In this document: one piece after another, positions 32,765 to 44,271 of the stretch
Layout of the letters: each line of letters begins with the position of its first letter
Numbering within the stretch: the stretch's first letter is position 1
NCBI GenBank assembly: GCA_009760885.1
Contig: CM019696.1
Span: 45,283,358-45,347,357 of the forward strand
Reading direction: 5' to 3'
From: Achatina immaculata
Taxonomy: Eukaryota; Mollusca; Gastropoda; Stylommatophora; Achatinidae
Length of the DNA stretch: 64,000 nt
Translations under genes and position numbers: made by a program
The notes under the pieces: generated by a model
Database searches by the model: none
Seen by the model: the letters and a program-made list of their open reading frames with translations, nothing else
What the model was told of the DNA's origin: nothing

Positions 32765-33110
32765 ATACCTGTTTTCACGGCTAATTATACCTGTTCTGTC
32801 TCTTTTTAAGACCCGTCCTACCTATTCTGCTTCCTTTTTAAAGGCTAATCTCACATATTTTGCTCTCTTATAAAGGTCAGTCCTAGCTATTATAATCTAT
32901 TTTAAAACCTAATCCTAACTATTCTTATCCATTTTAAAGGCTAATCCCACCCTTATAAAAGTTAATCCCATCTATTCTTTTCCTTTATAAAGGCTAATCC
33001 CACTTATTCTGTTCCCTTATAAAGGTTAATCCCATCTATTCTTTTCCTTTATGAAGGCTAATCCCAACTATTCTTTTCTCTTCTAAAGGCTCATCCTACC
33101 TATTCATCCA
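32765..33110. repeat. Degenerate minisatellite, about 36-bp unit, about 9 copies
   Basis: Repeats of CCTTTATAAAGGCTAATCCC followed by an ATCTATTCTTTT-like half. Confidence 0.85.
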
Positions 33111-33489
33111 CCTCTGGGCATTCCTACGTACAAAACTAATTACAGAAGAAGAGTAGAACAATTTTGCTCATACGTTTTGCCTGTTAAGCTTGGTCTGCAA
33201 TCATCTAAACATTCTCCTGGCTGTTCCTCTGGCAACTTAAAGCCCTCTTGACTCGGCGTATATTTGATTACGTTAAAATCGTCGTCTCTTTGTCTTAATG
33301 CCAAATTTAAGAGGTTCTAAAGTTGCTAGGGGTCAGTCAATGGTTAAAAATCACGAAAAGTAGAAGAAATTGTTACATATTATATATTTGGACAGACGTT
33401 CTTATGATATATTTACCTGATGTACCATCTCATGTATTAGTGTTTATCTTTTGTCTTATCTCAAAGTAATAGCAATTTTTCATATATAT
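33111..33489. other. Spacer, nothing recognised
   Basis: AT-rich, no gene recognised. Confidence 0.4.
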
Positions 33490-33579
33490 ATATAATTACT
33501 TAACTAATGTAACTATTCGTTATTATATATATATATATATATATAATAACGAATAGTTACATTAGTTAAGTAATTATAT
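33490..33579. repeat. 90-bp perfect palindrome with TA core
   Basis: Arms of 45 bp mirror exactly around 33534/33535. The outer part includes AATTACTTAACTAATGTAAC and its complement; the middle is (TA)n. No spacer. Confidence 0.95.
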
Positions 33580-34194
33580 TTAATGGAGATAACTTTTTGG
33601 TACAAATCTCAGAACAGGAAAATGAGGTTAAAACATGGCGGACATTGTGTGAGAAAGGACCCCTCCCCCATGATCTTCACTACAAGCCTTGTACAAGCGT
33701 TTGCCAGACAGGCTCACAAAAACCTCGGCAATATAAACATCAGATTTAATCCCAGTTTGCCTTTCAGCAAACTTGACTCTAAACATCACAGAGACCTGGC
33801 AATATCACACTGGCCAGATTTACTGTGCAGACTTTAAGGAAGACATTTAAACTAACTTAGGAAATGAAGCCAGCAGCATAAAAAATTATGTTTGAAAGTG
33901 CAGGAAAACAAACGCGATTGTCTTTATTTTAAGTAGCAAATATTTTATGGTCCGTAAAAATGAGAGTGCAGGAGATCGTGGCGTTCCTTAATGACTGTGT
34001 GTGTTATACATGTTGACGAATATATTTTTTTAAAAACAAAAAGATTCATCAAAGTGTGTGACACGACAAAACAAAATTTTATACTATCGGGAAAACTGCA
34101 ACAACTGAAAAGGATTATGTTGCTTTTAAAGTGGCGTTTTTTTTCTTTGCTCAATTTAGCAAATAGAAAACAAGACATACACATATTGATGTTG
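33580..34194. other. Spacer, no gene recognised
   Basis: Frame 33583-33837 (84 codons) follows the palindrome but has no recognised domain. Confidence 0.4.
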
Positions 34195-34265
34195 TGCGGA
34201 GTCGTCTCGAGGCTAGGCAGTTGCCCGTCTTACATGAGTCCGCGGTTCGAGCCACACTAAGTGTC
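34195..34265 (+). mobile_element. tRNA-derived SINE fragment
   Basis: GAGTCGTCTCGAGGCTAGGC and B-box-like GCGGTTCGAGCC. Confidence 0.5.
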
Positions 34266-34624
34266 TTACTATTTTTTCTTTCTGTGGCGTCTAAATGTAC
34301 TCTCCCTCTCCCCCCTCCTCCCTCCCAAGACTAACCATGCACACAGTACTCTCTCACCTTACTCTTTCTGAGACATCAGCGATCAGTTTTGCTGGTTTTT
34401 AACAAACTCTTACGACTTCCATGTGTCGTAAATGTAACTGAGCGCGTTTAAACTGCCGTTAAGCGTGGAGTATATCGATCTCAAATGTTGAGAACAATTT
34501 AAAAGTACTCAGTTATACTATGACACATAGAACGATAAGGATGAGATGATTAAGAGTAAAATATGATTAAGTCAGGCACAAATATAGGTTACAAACGCGC
34601 GCTCACACTTTAACTGTAACTGTT

Positions 34625-34684
34625 TAAAAACAAGGGACTAGCTCTCTTGCTAGTCCCCGGGGGTGGCTTCATTACACCCGGGGC
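34625..34684. other. Two adjacent short hairpins
   Basis: GGGACTAGC, loop TCTCTT, GCTAGTCCC, immediately followed by CCCGGGGGTG ... CACCCGGGG. Function unknown. Confidence 0.5.
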
Positions 34685-35204
34685 ATGCCCATACGTGTTC
34701 GGCCTCTGGCATCAGGATCTCCTTCAATGTGTTAAGGGAGATGACTCTGAAGATTGTGTTGACTGTATGTTGCTTGTGATCTAGCATTTAGTTGGGATTT
34801 GCACCCACTGCCCTTGGCTACATGTAATGCATTGAGTTGTATGTGATAGGTACTTTGGAGGAAGTTGCTTTGCATTCCGCGCGCAAACATACACACAATA
34901 CAAAGACATTGAAAATCAACATATACCTAGTGGCAATCGTTGCTTTTTTTTTTTGCTTAAAGATATAACGATGCTGATCAGAACAATGACTTTTTTTTTT
35001 ATTTTTAGTCCGGACTGCAAAGATGGAAATGGTGATGATTCTTACAAAGTGACTAAATTTCGTTTAAAAAAAGGACAAGATTTTCAAAAACAGGCTTGAG
35101 TGGTGTAGACGGTTATATATCGTGATTCAGCAGTAACGCTGACCTTACGTTGGATATGTGATTAGGAAGATCAAGAACTACCACAGTCGAAGGCCACCAT
35201 CCTG
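34685..35204. other. Spacer, nothing recognised
   Basis: No gene or repeat recognised. Confidence 0.4.
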
Positions 35205-35455
35205 TTTCATATGAAAAGTTTTCAATTTATAACTCTTTCATTCATTCATTCATTTGCATGTCCCTTGCGGAACTTTGCCTCCCAAACAGCACTCCTGTAG
35301 GCCTCTTTAGACTTGATAATTTTGAAATTTATAACTCTCAAGATATGGTAATTTTATAATGTAGGGGTATGAGACATTTTGCTAATTTTACCATTTATAA
35401 CTCTTAAGAAGTGCTAATTTTACAAGTATAACTCTTAAAATGTGCTATTTTACAA
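35205..35455. repeat. Degenerate minisatellite (TTATAACTCT type) interrupted by a retroelement end
   Basis: Units containing ATTTATAACTCT occur before 35236 and after 35310; between them sits a family A 3' end. Confidence 0.65.
35236..35310 (-). mobile_element. Family A retroelement 3' end, AATG tail
   Basis: Seen as (CATT)n then TTGCATGTCCCTTGCGGAAC and GCACTCCTGTAGGCCTC. Confidence 0.85.
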
Positions 35456-36566
35456 ACAAGAGCCAGAACGTAACACTCGTAACAATGACTGCGTAGATCC
35501 TTGGACAAATACTGTCAAGATACCGACAAAAGTTCCATTTGGTTGTGTAGTGTCACACCTTACATCGATACCGTATTTTTGCCGCCAGTACTTGCGTGTT
35601 GGAAAAGTTATGCTTCGGAGACATGCATAATTTAGAAGATCAGAAAATGATATACCTATATATCTTGTTGCCTTTAAATGGAATTTCCAACATTTCCTGA
35701 TACACGGACAAAATTTGAAGGGAAACAAACTAGAAAGTGATAACGATCACGACGGACAGACAAGAATCAAGAGATGGACAAGTGCCAGCTTGGTCAAGCA
35801 CACTGAAGAACCGAAAGACAGCCAAAATCGAGGATCACTGCAGCCTGAGTTCTGAGGAAACGGCACATGATGCTGATAATGATGAATTTGGTAAGCCACG
35901 AGAGAGAGAGAGGTGAATGTCAAGAGATATACGCCATTTCTTCACCTTACAACAAAGTTCTATCACCTCTAAGCTCCTCCCTTACAACACTAGAACGCCT
36001 CTAGGACCAGCCTCGCTTGAGATGACATTGATGGATAGATCAGATAATGCAGGTGAAAGAAAAGGGAGAAGAACAATGAGAACGTGATAGTGGACCTTCA
36101 TAAATAGACTGAAACCGTGGACTGAGACCCATTTACTTGCCCTTTCGACTCCTAGCACCGACTCCCTCATCATAGTCTTTACTTTGAAAACATTACTCTT
36201 CCGATATCACATTCTACGTTTACGTCAAACCACGCCTTCAGGTCTTTGAACAAATCAGATCCCCCCCCCCTTTTTTTCAACATAACTTTAAAACCTCAAA
36301 ACAGTTTAATCACTAGACTAGAAAGTGCCAGGGCTGTCATATTTCTCCATTGTTACACGTCTGACGCCTCGAGTTTGTCAAGCCGATTCTCTTTCCCTCG
36401 TGTCATTTCTTCAAAGGAAAAGAGAAAAAAATGTCCCGTCTTCCTCTTTTTTTTTTTCACCTGAGCTTTCAAGTGATGGCCAGATATTTGAATTTCTAAC
36501 ACGTCCAGGTTTTCACAAATCTTCCTTGCTTTTAATTAGCTGGCTTACTTCTCCTACACAAAGAGT
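35456..36566. other. Spacer, no gene recognised
   Basis: 35755-35885 may be a degraded retroelement C-terminus ending in GATGATAATGATGA, but I cannot place it. Otherwise nothing. Confidence 0.35.
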
Positions 36567-36655
36567 CCAAGTATCGAAATGGTTAGTGTGCTACTCTATC
36601 GCAGCCAAGATCGGCAGTTCAAGTCCAGCCAGAGGCACACAAGCCACAGTGATGT
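36567..36655 (+). mobile_element. tRNA-derived SINE fragment
   Basis: CGAAATGGTTAGTGTGC (A box) and GGCAGTTCAAGTCCAGCC (B box). Confidence 0.6.
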
Positions 36656-36794
36656 AAAAATACAGCCGTCTCACTTATTCGACTAGTTAAATAAATCGGC
36701 TCGGTAGAAAATCGAAATTAGTCGACTAGTGGAATCCAGACTTTCTTTAGCTTGCAGATCAATTCTGGCCACTGTAACATGTGAATAACTGATT

Positions 36795-36856
36795 ATGTAT
36801 CACTTGGAATGTATCACTTGGAATGTATCACTTGGAATGTATCACTTGGAATGCAG
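36795..36856. repeat. 17-bp tandem repeat, four copies
   Basis: GTATCACTTGGAATGTATCA repeats with a 17-bp period. Confidence 0.9.
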
Positions 36857-36921
36857 GTGAAAGATGAATAAATAAAAATAAGGGAAAGCCTAAATGTAAT
36901 AGCGTCCAGTTTCACTAGTAA

Positions 36922-37112
<191 letters not shown>

Positions 37113-37506
37113 GTTTAACAATGGGCGGTGTCGTGATAGTGTAAGATTTCACTTCATGTTGTCCTGTCTTTTATTTTTTTAAACTTTTCCTTTTAAAGTA
37201 GAGATAAGTCGAAGAAATGACAAAACAAGAAGAAAACTGAAGTAAGAGTGATCGTGTACGCGAAGTAAGGTAGAGCAATTCATGAAATCGTGACAGGAAA
37301 GTTTTGATGGCATGCGGAATCTAATGCACTTCCTTGTATGGCGTGGAGCCTGCACGCAGTTTGTCTGCCAACTTTTGTCTTCGTGTCACGACCGTTGCGC
37401 TGTACAGTGATACTGCTAGGAGCAGAAAGGGAGACTTCAAGTCTGATAGGACAGCATACTTCGTTGTTGTGCTCAAATTTTCAAGTCGGACAGTTTCTTT
37501 GAAACT
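37113..37506. other. Spacer, nothing recognised
   Basis: No gene recognised. Confidence 0.4.
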
Positions 37507-37555
37507 CTCTCTCTCTCTCTCTCTCTCTTTCTTTCTCTCTTTCTTTCTTTCTTTG
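37507..37555. repeat. (CT)n microsatellite
   Basis: CT run degrading into CTTT units. Confidence 0.93.
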
Positions 37556-37684
37556 CTCCCCCACCTCCTATCTTTCTCTCTCCCCCTCTCCTGTGTACAA
37601 AATGCACAGAGATGAAAATGAATGTAAGAAATAAATCGAAGAAAAAGTTTAATAAAACCAAAGGACTTTAAGAAAAAAAAAATG

Positions 37685-37935
37685 TCATCACAATGGTCAC
37701 ATCATCATCATCATCATGTTCCCTAAGAATACTGCCTACTCTTCTCTGGAGCTGTTTTCCTGTATGTCTGTAGGTCTCTATATCTCTTTGGGCGGTCCCT
37801 GTACTTCTTTTACCCAGTGGAGTCCACCTTACAGCTGTTCGTGGTAAGAATTCTTCCGTCATTCTCATAGTATGGCCAATCCATCGCCACCTGCTACTTC
37901 TAGTAACTAACAACATTGGTGTCATGTCCATCTCT
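37685..37935 (-). pseudogene. RTE-like retroelement C-terminal remnant (family G)
   Basis: The minus-strand frame reads RSSRWRWIGHTMRMTEEFLP and TAVRWTPLGKRSTGTAQRD, the [13 protein letters not shown] C-terminal region, and ends in a GAT tail (CATCATCATCATCATG at 37702-37718). Confidence 0.8.
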
Positions 37936-38380
37936 CTTGATAGGTTACGACTTCTTTTGGGTATTTGATCAAAACACTTCTTTAATTCTACGTAAACATC
38001 GCCTAGCAGTCGTATAAACTCTTATCGAAAAAAATAGAGCAGTAAATTTCTATTTGTAGCACGAAATAAGAAATCTGTGTTTTTTTATCTATTTTTTTTA
38101 CGTTTTAAATTACCGATAATGTAAGTCAAACTTATGAGTAAAATTGAGAGTATTCACTTTCATAAAGTAATAATACTGATCGTTTTCATCACTGAAGACA
38201 AGCATCGGTTAGCTGAACAGTTTCTTCTCATGTCTGATTCTACTGGTATTTGATTGTCGTGACTAATGTTCTCTCTAAGCTTTGCCGCGGCTGGCATGCA
38301 GGCATACACGCGCGGTTGCATATACATACAGTCATGCCGCCCATGAAATTTTCTATATATACACACACACACACGAGGGG
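37936..38380. other. Spacer with short CA run
   Basis: (CA)n at 38359-38374. No gene recognised. Confidence 0.4.
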
Positions 38381-38948
38381 TGACTGATAAGTTCTCAGCA
38401 TAAGGTAAAAATACTTAAACACACAGTTGATATCAGGTGCATTTGTAGATCAGGTTAACGTAAGATTAGACACCAAGTATCAAGAAATTAACTGCAACCA
38501 TTTTTTTTTACAGGCTACTGAAGTGATAAGGGGTTGCAGAAATTGAGAAAATGGATACAATTTCTCATCGAGCAGTTATTCGCTAACTCTGCATCAGGGG
38601 CTTATCATCGAAGGAGATCCATGAAGATATGGTAGAGACTCTTTGGGGAGAGTGCCCCTTCTTACGGCACAGTGAAGAAATGGGCAGCTTAGTTCAAACA
38701 TGGAAGGGATAGTCTGGAAGACGATTCCCATCAAGGAAGACCAAGAACGGTAACCACCTGCAGAATCTATGACATGATAATGGTGGATCGACGACTAACT
38801 GAGCGGTACATTGCTACTGAGTTAGGCATCTCCCAGGAACATGTTCATGTCATTATCACAATGATCTTCAAATGACAAAGGTTACAAAGGTCCTTACCCC
38901 CGGCATCGAATGTGCAGGGCAGACTCGGGCATCTCGTAGTTTAAAAAA
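38381..38948 (+). pseudogene. Mariner-type transposase N-terminal fragment (second mariner type)
   Basis: Left end GGGGTGACTGATAAGTTCTC is terminal-repeat-like. From 38551 a frame reads MDTISHRAVIR, a stop, LCIRGLSSKEIHEDMVETL, and later FKHGRDSLEDDSHQGRPRTV: the paired helix-turn-helix region of Mos1-like mariner transposases. Stops interrupt it, the catalytic half is missing, and the sequence runs straight into a 51-bp minisatellite. Different from the mariner at 14948-16212. Confidence 0.8.
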
Positions 38949-38954
38949 AAGTAC

Positions 38955-39180
38955 GCTTTTGTCTTAACCAAAGGGCATATTGATCAGGGTACCCGCCAAG
39001 AGGACACTTTGATCTTAACCAAAGGGCATGTTGATCAGGGTACCCGCCAAGAGGACACTTTGATCTTAACTAAAGGGCATGTTGATCAGGGTACCCGCCA
39101 AGAGGACACTTTGATCTTAACCAAAGGGCATGTTGATCAGGGTACCCGCCAAGAGGACACTTTGATCTTAACCAAAAAGC
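38955..39180. repeat. Minisatellite, 51-bp unit, about 4.4 copies
   Basis: Unit GATCTTAACCAAAGGGCATG and following; copies at 39011, 39062, 39113. 51 bp is 17 codons, so the frame over it stays open as an artefact. Confidence 0.95.
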
Positions 39181-39224
39181 TGAAAAGCGATGATCCATCT
39201 CTTCATTATTATGACAACAAGAGA

Positions 39225-39345
39225 AGCGTTGGGATTTAAATAAACTGTTCAGTTCAGTGCTCTTTCTAGCTCTCCATTCTCCACTGTTGGTATCCATTAT
39301 CGGCCCAACGATTCTTCTAAGGATCTTGTTCTCAAAGATCTCCAA
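39225..39345 (-). mobile_element. Family E retroelement fragment
   Basis: Minus strand encodes LEIFENKILRRIVGPIMDTN and GEWRARKSTELNSLFKS, matching 21815-21940. Confidence 0.75.
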
Positions 39346-39346
39346 T

Positions 39347-39398
<52 letters not shown>

Positions 39399-39402
39399 AA
39401 GA
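39346..39402. repeat. (TG)n then (TA)n microsatellite
   Basis: TGTGTGTGTG followed by a TA run with one break. Confidence 0.95.
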
Positions 39403-39409
39403 TAAAGGT

Positions 39410-39655
39410 AATCCTGTCATGCCTTAGAGGCACATAGGGATATGGTGTTAGTGCCCACATTTTCCTTGACCTCTCAGCACACTAGAGGGTGATATGGTCA
39501 ATATCACTCCTGGCTGCCTTTCCTTTCCCAACTCCAGAAGAAGTCGAGTACCCATTTCTACAGCTGGGTGACTGAGGTGCCTTCGGCCGGATTCGAACCC
39601 CCGACCTTCGCCATGAGAGACCAGTGCACTAACCACTTCGCCACTCAGACACCCG
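39410..39655 (-). mobile_element. tRNA-derived SINE, best full copy
   Basis: On the minus strand: GAGTGGCGAAGTGGTTAGTG (A box), GGGGGTTCGAATCCGG (near-perfect B box), then CACCCAGCTGTAGAAATGGG and TTGGGAAAGGAAAGGCAG, ending GATTACCTTTATCTT. Serves as reference for the fragments at 1048, 13111, 44605, 53262, 54953, 58300 and 59735. Confidence 0.9.
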
Positions 39656-39951
39656 TTATGTATAAAATTGCTGCTTTCATTTTTCAGCTTCTATATTAGC
39701 TGAAGAAAAAATATGTAGTAGCATTACATGAGTTTGTTTTTCTTATGTCTTTTTTTTTTGTCACCCTTTTGAGAACTTTATAATCTGACGTCACGACGCC
39801 TATTTTTGGGCACAAAGTTATTTTGAGAATGTATTTGCATTCTGATTGAAAATTTTCCCCACAGACCGCAAAGCCTTGGAGGGTACATTGGTCACGGTAG
39901 CCACAAACATGTTTGCTTTGCCACACCTGTATGCAACAGCGAATGATGAAA

Positions 39952-39954
<3 letters not shown>

Positions 39955-39994
<40 letters not shown>
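39955..39994. repeat. (CT)n: tail of family D retroelement
   Basis: Pure CT run; on the minus strand it is the (AG)n tail of the element that follows. Confidence 0.95.
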
Positions 39995-39996
<2 letters not shown>

Positions 39997-40440
39997 CCTT
40001 AAGTGCCCAGGGCACATGGGGCTTCCGCAAGGGTTTTCCACAAATGCCTGTCCTTCGCCTTTTTTTCTACTCTTGCCCAGGTGAGCCCTCTATTGCTCAA
40101 CATCCTTTCTGTTGTTCTTCTCCATGTCTCTTTTGGTATACCCTTACTTCTGTTCCCCTGTGGTGTCCATCTTAGTGCTGTTTTTGGTAGTGAGTTGTCA
40201 GTCATTCGGAGCACATGTCCCAACCATCGCCAGCGTCTTTCCTCAATAATTGTTGTCATTGGCTTCATCTGCATTTCTGCCAATAAGATGTTATTTCTTA
40301 TGGTGTTTGGCGAAAATATTTTCCTAATTCTTCGTAAACATTTAGTCTGGAAAGAATTCAACTTGTTTTCTATGATTTTGGTGATTTTCCAGCATCCACT
40401 TCCATAGAGTAGTACACTTAGAGATGAAACCATGACAACA
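39995..40440 (-). pseudogene. RTE-like retroelement C-terminal remnant (family D, AG tail)
   Basis: The minus-strand frame from about 40420 reads SVLLYGSGCWKITKIIENKL, then [20 protein letters not shown] and [20 protein letters not shown], ending APCALGT and running into (AG)n. Near-intact end of the polyprotein; the reverse-transcriptase core is missing. The + strand frame 40003-40407 is its antisense. Same family as 48520-48990. Confidence 0.88.
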
Positions 40441-40804
40441 TGGAAACAGAATGTCATGTTAAGGGATAAAATCCTTTCAGGTGCAAATGGACCAAAAGCA
40501 GAATATGTTTTCACAGTTGTCTCCCCTACCTGTGATTGGGTTGTTTTTTTTTCTGGGTAAAGTCAAAATAACATATATGAACATAGATCCACGGGTTAAT
40601 GTTGACAAAGTTTTGTGAAAAGTAAGTGAAACTGATTTTGCCGCTGACAATAAAACAAAACAAATAGAAAACACCTACACACAAGATCTTACAGTGATTC
40701 GAAAAACATGTTTCGTTAATGAGAAACTAGTGTTCACATCGCATAGCCACCCTACTCATCATAGACTTACTCAAAAATTAGCAACCGTCATCTTAATATT
40801 AGTT
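40441..40804. other. Spacer, nothing recognised
   Basis: No gene recognised. Confidence 0.4.
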
Positions 40805-41048
40805 TTTAATCATCATCATCATCAGGTGCCGTGCCGACTGGCGTTGGCTATTATGCTTCTCCAGAGTACACGATCCTTCATGCAGACCATCAGTTCAGTT
40901 GGTGATCTCCTCTCACACCATCCCGTCAGACTGTCCAGTATCATTTCTCTTGGTCTTCTTCTTGATCTTTTTCCTTCTATTTTTCCTGTTGTTATAATAT
41001 TTTCAATGCCCCCTCTTCTCATTGCATGTCCTACGAAAGTCCATTGTT

Positions 41049-41084
<36 letters not shown>

Positions 41085-41210
41085 ATCTTTTTGACAAGGT
41101 TTTTTGTCTCTCCAGCTCTTCTCATACATTCTTCATTAGTTATTTTTGCTGTCCAGGGGATTCGCAACATTCTTCTAATAAACCACATTTCTGCTGCTTC
41201 CAATGATTTT
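40805..41210 (-). pseudogene. Family C retroelement C-terminal remnant, GAT tail
   Basis: Minus strand: EAAEMWFIRRMLRIPWTAKI, then a (GA)n expansion at 41049-41084 inside the coding region, then GKIEGKRSRRRPREMILDSL and [16 protein letters not shown], ending in the GAT tail (CATCATCATCATCA at 40810-40823). Confidence 0.87.
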
Positions 41211-42537
41211 TTTTGCAGACTTACCTATTGTCCATTATTCACTTCTATATAATAGGATAGGTTCAATATTAGTTTTAACCATATAATTAACCAAATCTTC
41301 ATTTATCATGTCTGCCAATTATTGTCTAATACATTCTGGTAGCTTTTTATGAGATGCAATCGTGAACAAGAACACCAAGCTTGCCAGATTAATGTCGAGT
41401 GAAGGTTATATATCACAGCAGTTTTTATCTGACTTATATTATGTAAATGTTCCAAATAACGTCTCAAATTTATTTTAATAACTGATGATTAATTTTAAAA
41501 AGTCAAAATGTTTGCAATGTTTGGAAGAGGAAATAACATAATCTATTCAGTACGTGATAACAAATTTTGAGATTCAATTTCACAGTCCATGTTAGAAAAA
41601 TTCTGCTTTCTGGTTAGTGTCAGACATGGCTACTTCTGTATCGTAATATCGAAGAGTTTCAACGTGTCAAATATTTTAAATGTTATTGATTTAAACGGTC
41701 ATAATCTAAGGTAATCAGAAGAGTATCACATATGATGTTTACAGATATATTTTATTCAGTAAGCGGCCATAATTTATATATTTTAGGAAAAAAATGTGTC
41801 GGGTCACTGTCAGAGACGATATGGACACGTACAATGTTATGAATGGGAGTGGAGCGGGTCTGCTTCGACTTCGTCATAGAGCAGTCTAAGTGTTTATTTT
41901 TCTCAAAATATTCTAATATATATATATATTCTATAGCTGAGAACGAAATGCTTATTTAATCAAACTGCTTCATGTTAGCTGAATTTTTTTTCTGGTAAAT
42001 TGGAAAGATCATTCATTTCTCAGTGTGCTATGGTGACTTTTTTTCGGTTTTGACGCAGGTGTTGTTAGCTTTTTTTTGTGAAATTGCTGAACATTATTTC
42101 ACTGAGTAGCTTCTCTCATGGCATATTCTTCCACTTATTTGCAAGACAACAACACAGCATATTTGTGTTACTGTCTGTGTAAGGCTACAAGACATAGTAT
42201 TCTACCAGTGTCCTGTATCTTCAATTTTGACCCACTTTCAGTGGCAGATTATCCATTAGGCTGAACAGGTTTAAGCCTAGGGGTCCAATAGGGCAATCTC
42301 TCCCCCCCCCCACCTGCGGCATCAAAGGGGAAAACTCTGTAAACACATGTTATTGTTTTATGAATTTTATATAGGAAAATGAATGGTATAGTTAGAGTGG
42401 ATCGCGCCCTATTTTAGCCTAGGTGTTGGTTAATCTGCCACTGGTCTCATTCTTCCTAAAATGATACAGCACTATTAAGCAATGTAACTTTTTATGAGGC
42501 ATCATCTTTTTGCCAGTCCTTTCCATTTCTTGTTGGT
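41211..42537. other. Gene-poor AT-rich stretch
   Basis: A short C run at 42302-42311 and a TA run near 41920. The phrase at 42235-42450 (CCTAGGGGTCCAATAGGGCA) may be an old element, but I cannot assign it. Confidence 0.4.
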
Positions 42538-43010
42538 GTTCATTCATTCATTCATTCCTTTGCATGTCCCTTGCGGAACTTTGCCTCCCAAACAGCACTC
42601 CTGTAGGCCTCTCGGTTGTGAGCAAGATGGCCTGCTGCTGCTGCATCCATTTCCAGATCATCAACGATGTCTTGCAGCCATCTTCGTTTCGGTCTTCCTC
42701 TTTTTCTTTTTCCCATTATGTATCCTTCCAATACGGTCTTCTCTAAATTATCATGACGTTTAATGTGGCCAAAATATTTAAGTTTTCTCTCTTTAATCCT
42801 CTTTACTAGCCAGCCTTCTTCAATATTAAGCTCTTGTAGTATAGATATATTTGTTCTTTTTTGTGTCCACGATATCTGGAGAACTCTTCTATAGCATTTA
42901 CATTCAAAGGCATTTATGTGCTTCTCAGCTGTTTTGTTAAGTGTCCAGGTCTCACAGGCATATGTTGCGATAGGAAAGATGCATGCCCTTAAAAATCTTA
43001 TTCATTCATA
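42538..43010 (-). pseudogene. Family A retroelement C-terminal remnant, AATG tail
   Basis: (CATT)n at 42540-42558, then on the minus strand the conserved 3' end and the C-terminal region: ILQELNIEEGWLVK, RKLKYFGHIKRHDNLEKTV, with INAFECKCYRRVLQIS upstream. More complete than most copies; 5'-truncated at about 43010. Confidence 0.87.
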
Positions 43011-43600
43011 CCTTATATAAATATTCTTTATCTTCCATGTGATCTCCTCAAATAATGTGATAGTTCCACTTTTCATGTATGTCAGGCAATAACAGGACAA
43101 ACACTGTGGTATTTCAGTTTTCACATTTGTCAAGCAGTAGCAAGACAAAAAAAAAAGTCATATTTCAGTTTTGTTAGACAAAAACAAAACAAAAAAAAAA
43201 CAGTGTGATATTTAATATTTCACATATATCAAACAGTAAAAAGACAGAGAAAGGAGACAACACAAGACAGACAGAGAAAGGAGACAACACAAGACAGGAA
43301 AAATGTCAGATGGCGGAAAAGATCCTGTGGAAGAAATGTTTGTTATGAGATTCAGCAAACTGAGCATGAAACAAGGACAGATTCTGTGAAATTTATAAGA
43401 CTAAAAGTGGCTCAGTTTAAACAGCTTTTTTAAGTTCAGGAGCAGTTCTGTGTTGACTAGGATGATTTTCTGTTGTTTGTCATGGATTGTGTGTGTCATG
43501 TACCTTTTTTTTTTAAGGTGAGCACTGTGTGTACAGTAGCAAACAGCGTCTGTTTCAGCAGTACCTCCTTGACATTAATGTATCGGTTATATGTTTTTCA
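43011..43600. other. Spacer, nothing recognised
   Basis: Short A runs; no gene recognised. Confidence 0.4.
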
Positions 43601-43604
43601 AAAG

Positions 43605-44092
43605 TTATAAGCACAAAAACCAAGTTAAGATTATTCATTTCAGATGTGATATCCACCCTCATTTATGCATGCGAAAGCTGGAAAACAACTAAAGAAGTAG
43701 ACAAGAAATTAGACTCTTTTGAAAACAAATGCCTAAGGAAAATACTTGGTATAAAATGGAACGAATTCAAGAACAACACAGAGATAAGACAGATGAGCAA
43801 ACAACAACCTGTCTCATGGGTGATCAGAAAAAGATGGACATATGTAGGCCATGTGATGGGAAGAAATAATCAGAGAATACCAAAACAAGCTATCAAGTGG
43901 AGCACAACAGGCCGAAGAAAAAGAAGTTGACCACATGAAAGTCTAAAGAGGACATTGTTAAGAGAAGTCAGTTTAGTGAGCATAACATCCCTGGATGAAG
44001 TTGAAAGACTCGCAGAGAACAGGAAAACTTGTAAAATAACCATGCGAGCCCTATGTGACGTTTAACAGCGCTGGAAGAATGTAAGATAAGAC
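43605..44092 (+). pseudogene. RTE-like retroelement C-terminal remnant (family B)
   Basis: Frame 43529-43927 includes ISTLIYACESWKTTKEVDKK, LDSFENKCLRKILGIKWNEF and RKRWTYVGHVMGRNNQRIPK. After its stop the conserved 3' end continues (CATGCGAGCCCTATGTGACG), ending in GATAAGA at about 44092. It lies about 200 bp upstream of the RER1 start codon. Confidence 0.85.
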
Positions 44093-44271
44093 ATACGTTT
44101 TTACACCAGGGTTTGACTGGGGCATGCTGGGAACCCCTTCCCTTTACCTAGGAAGCAATGTAGCGGCGATGCTCTGAAGTTTTGGTTATTAAAATGCATG
44201 CAGTGCCCTAGTATTTGTAAACCTAGATGTTTTGTTTTTTATTTGTTGTGACCATGTATTTATAATTTCAG

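Noticed and set aside
40003..40407. 134-codon + frame
   Set aside because: Antisense of the family D C-terminal region.
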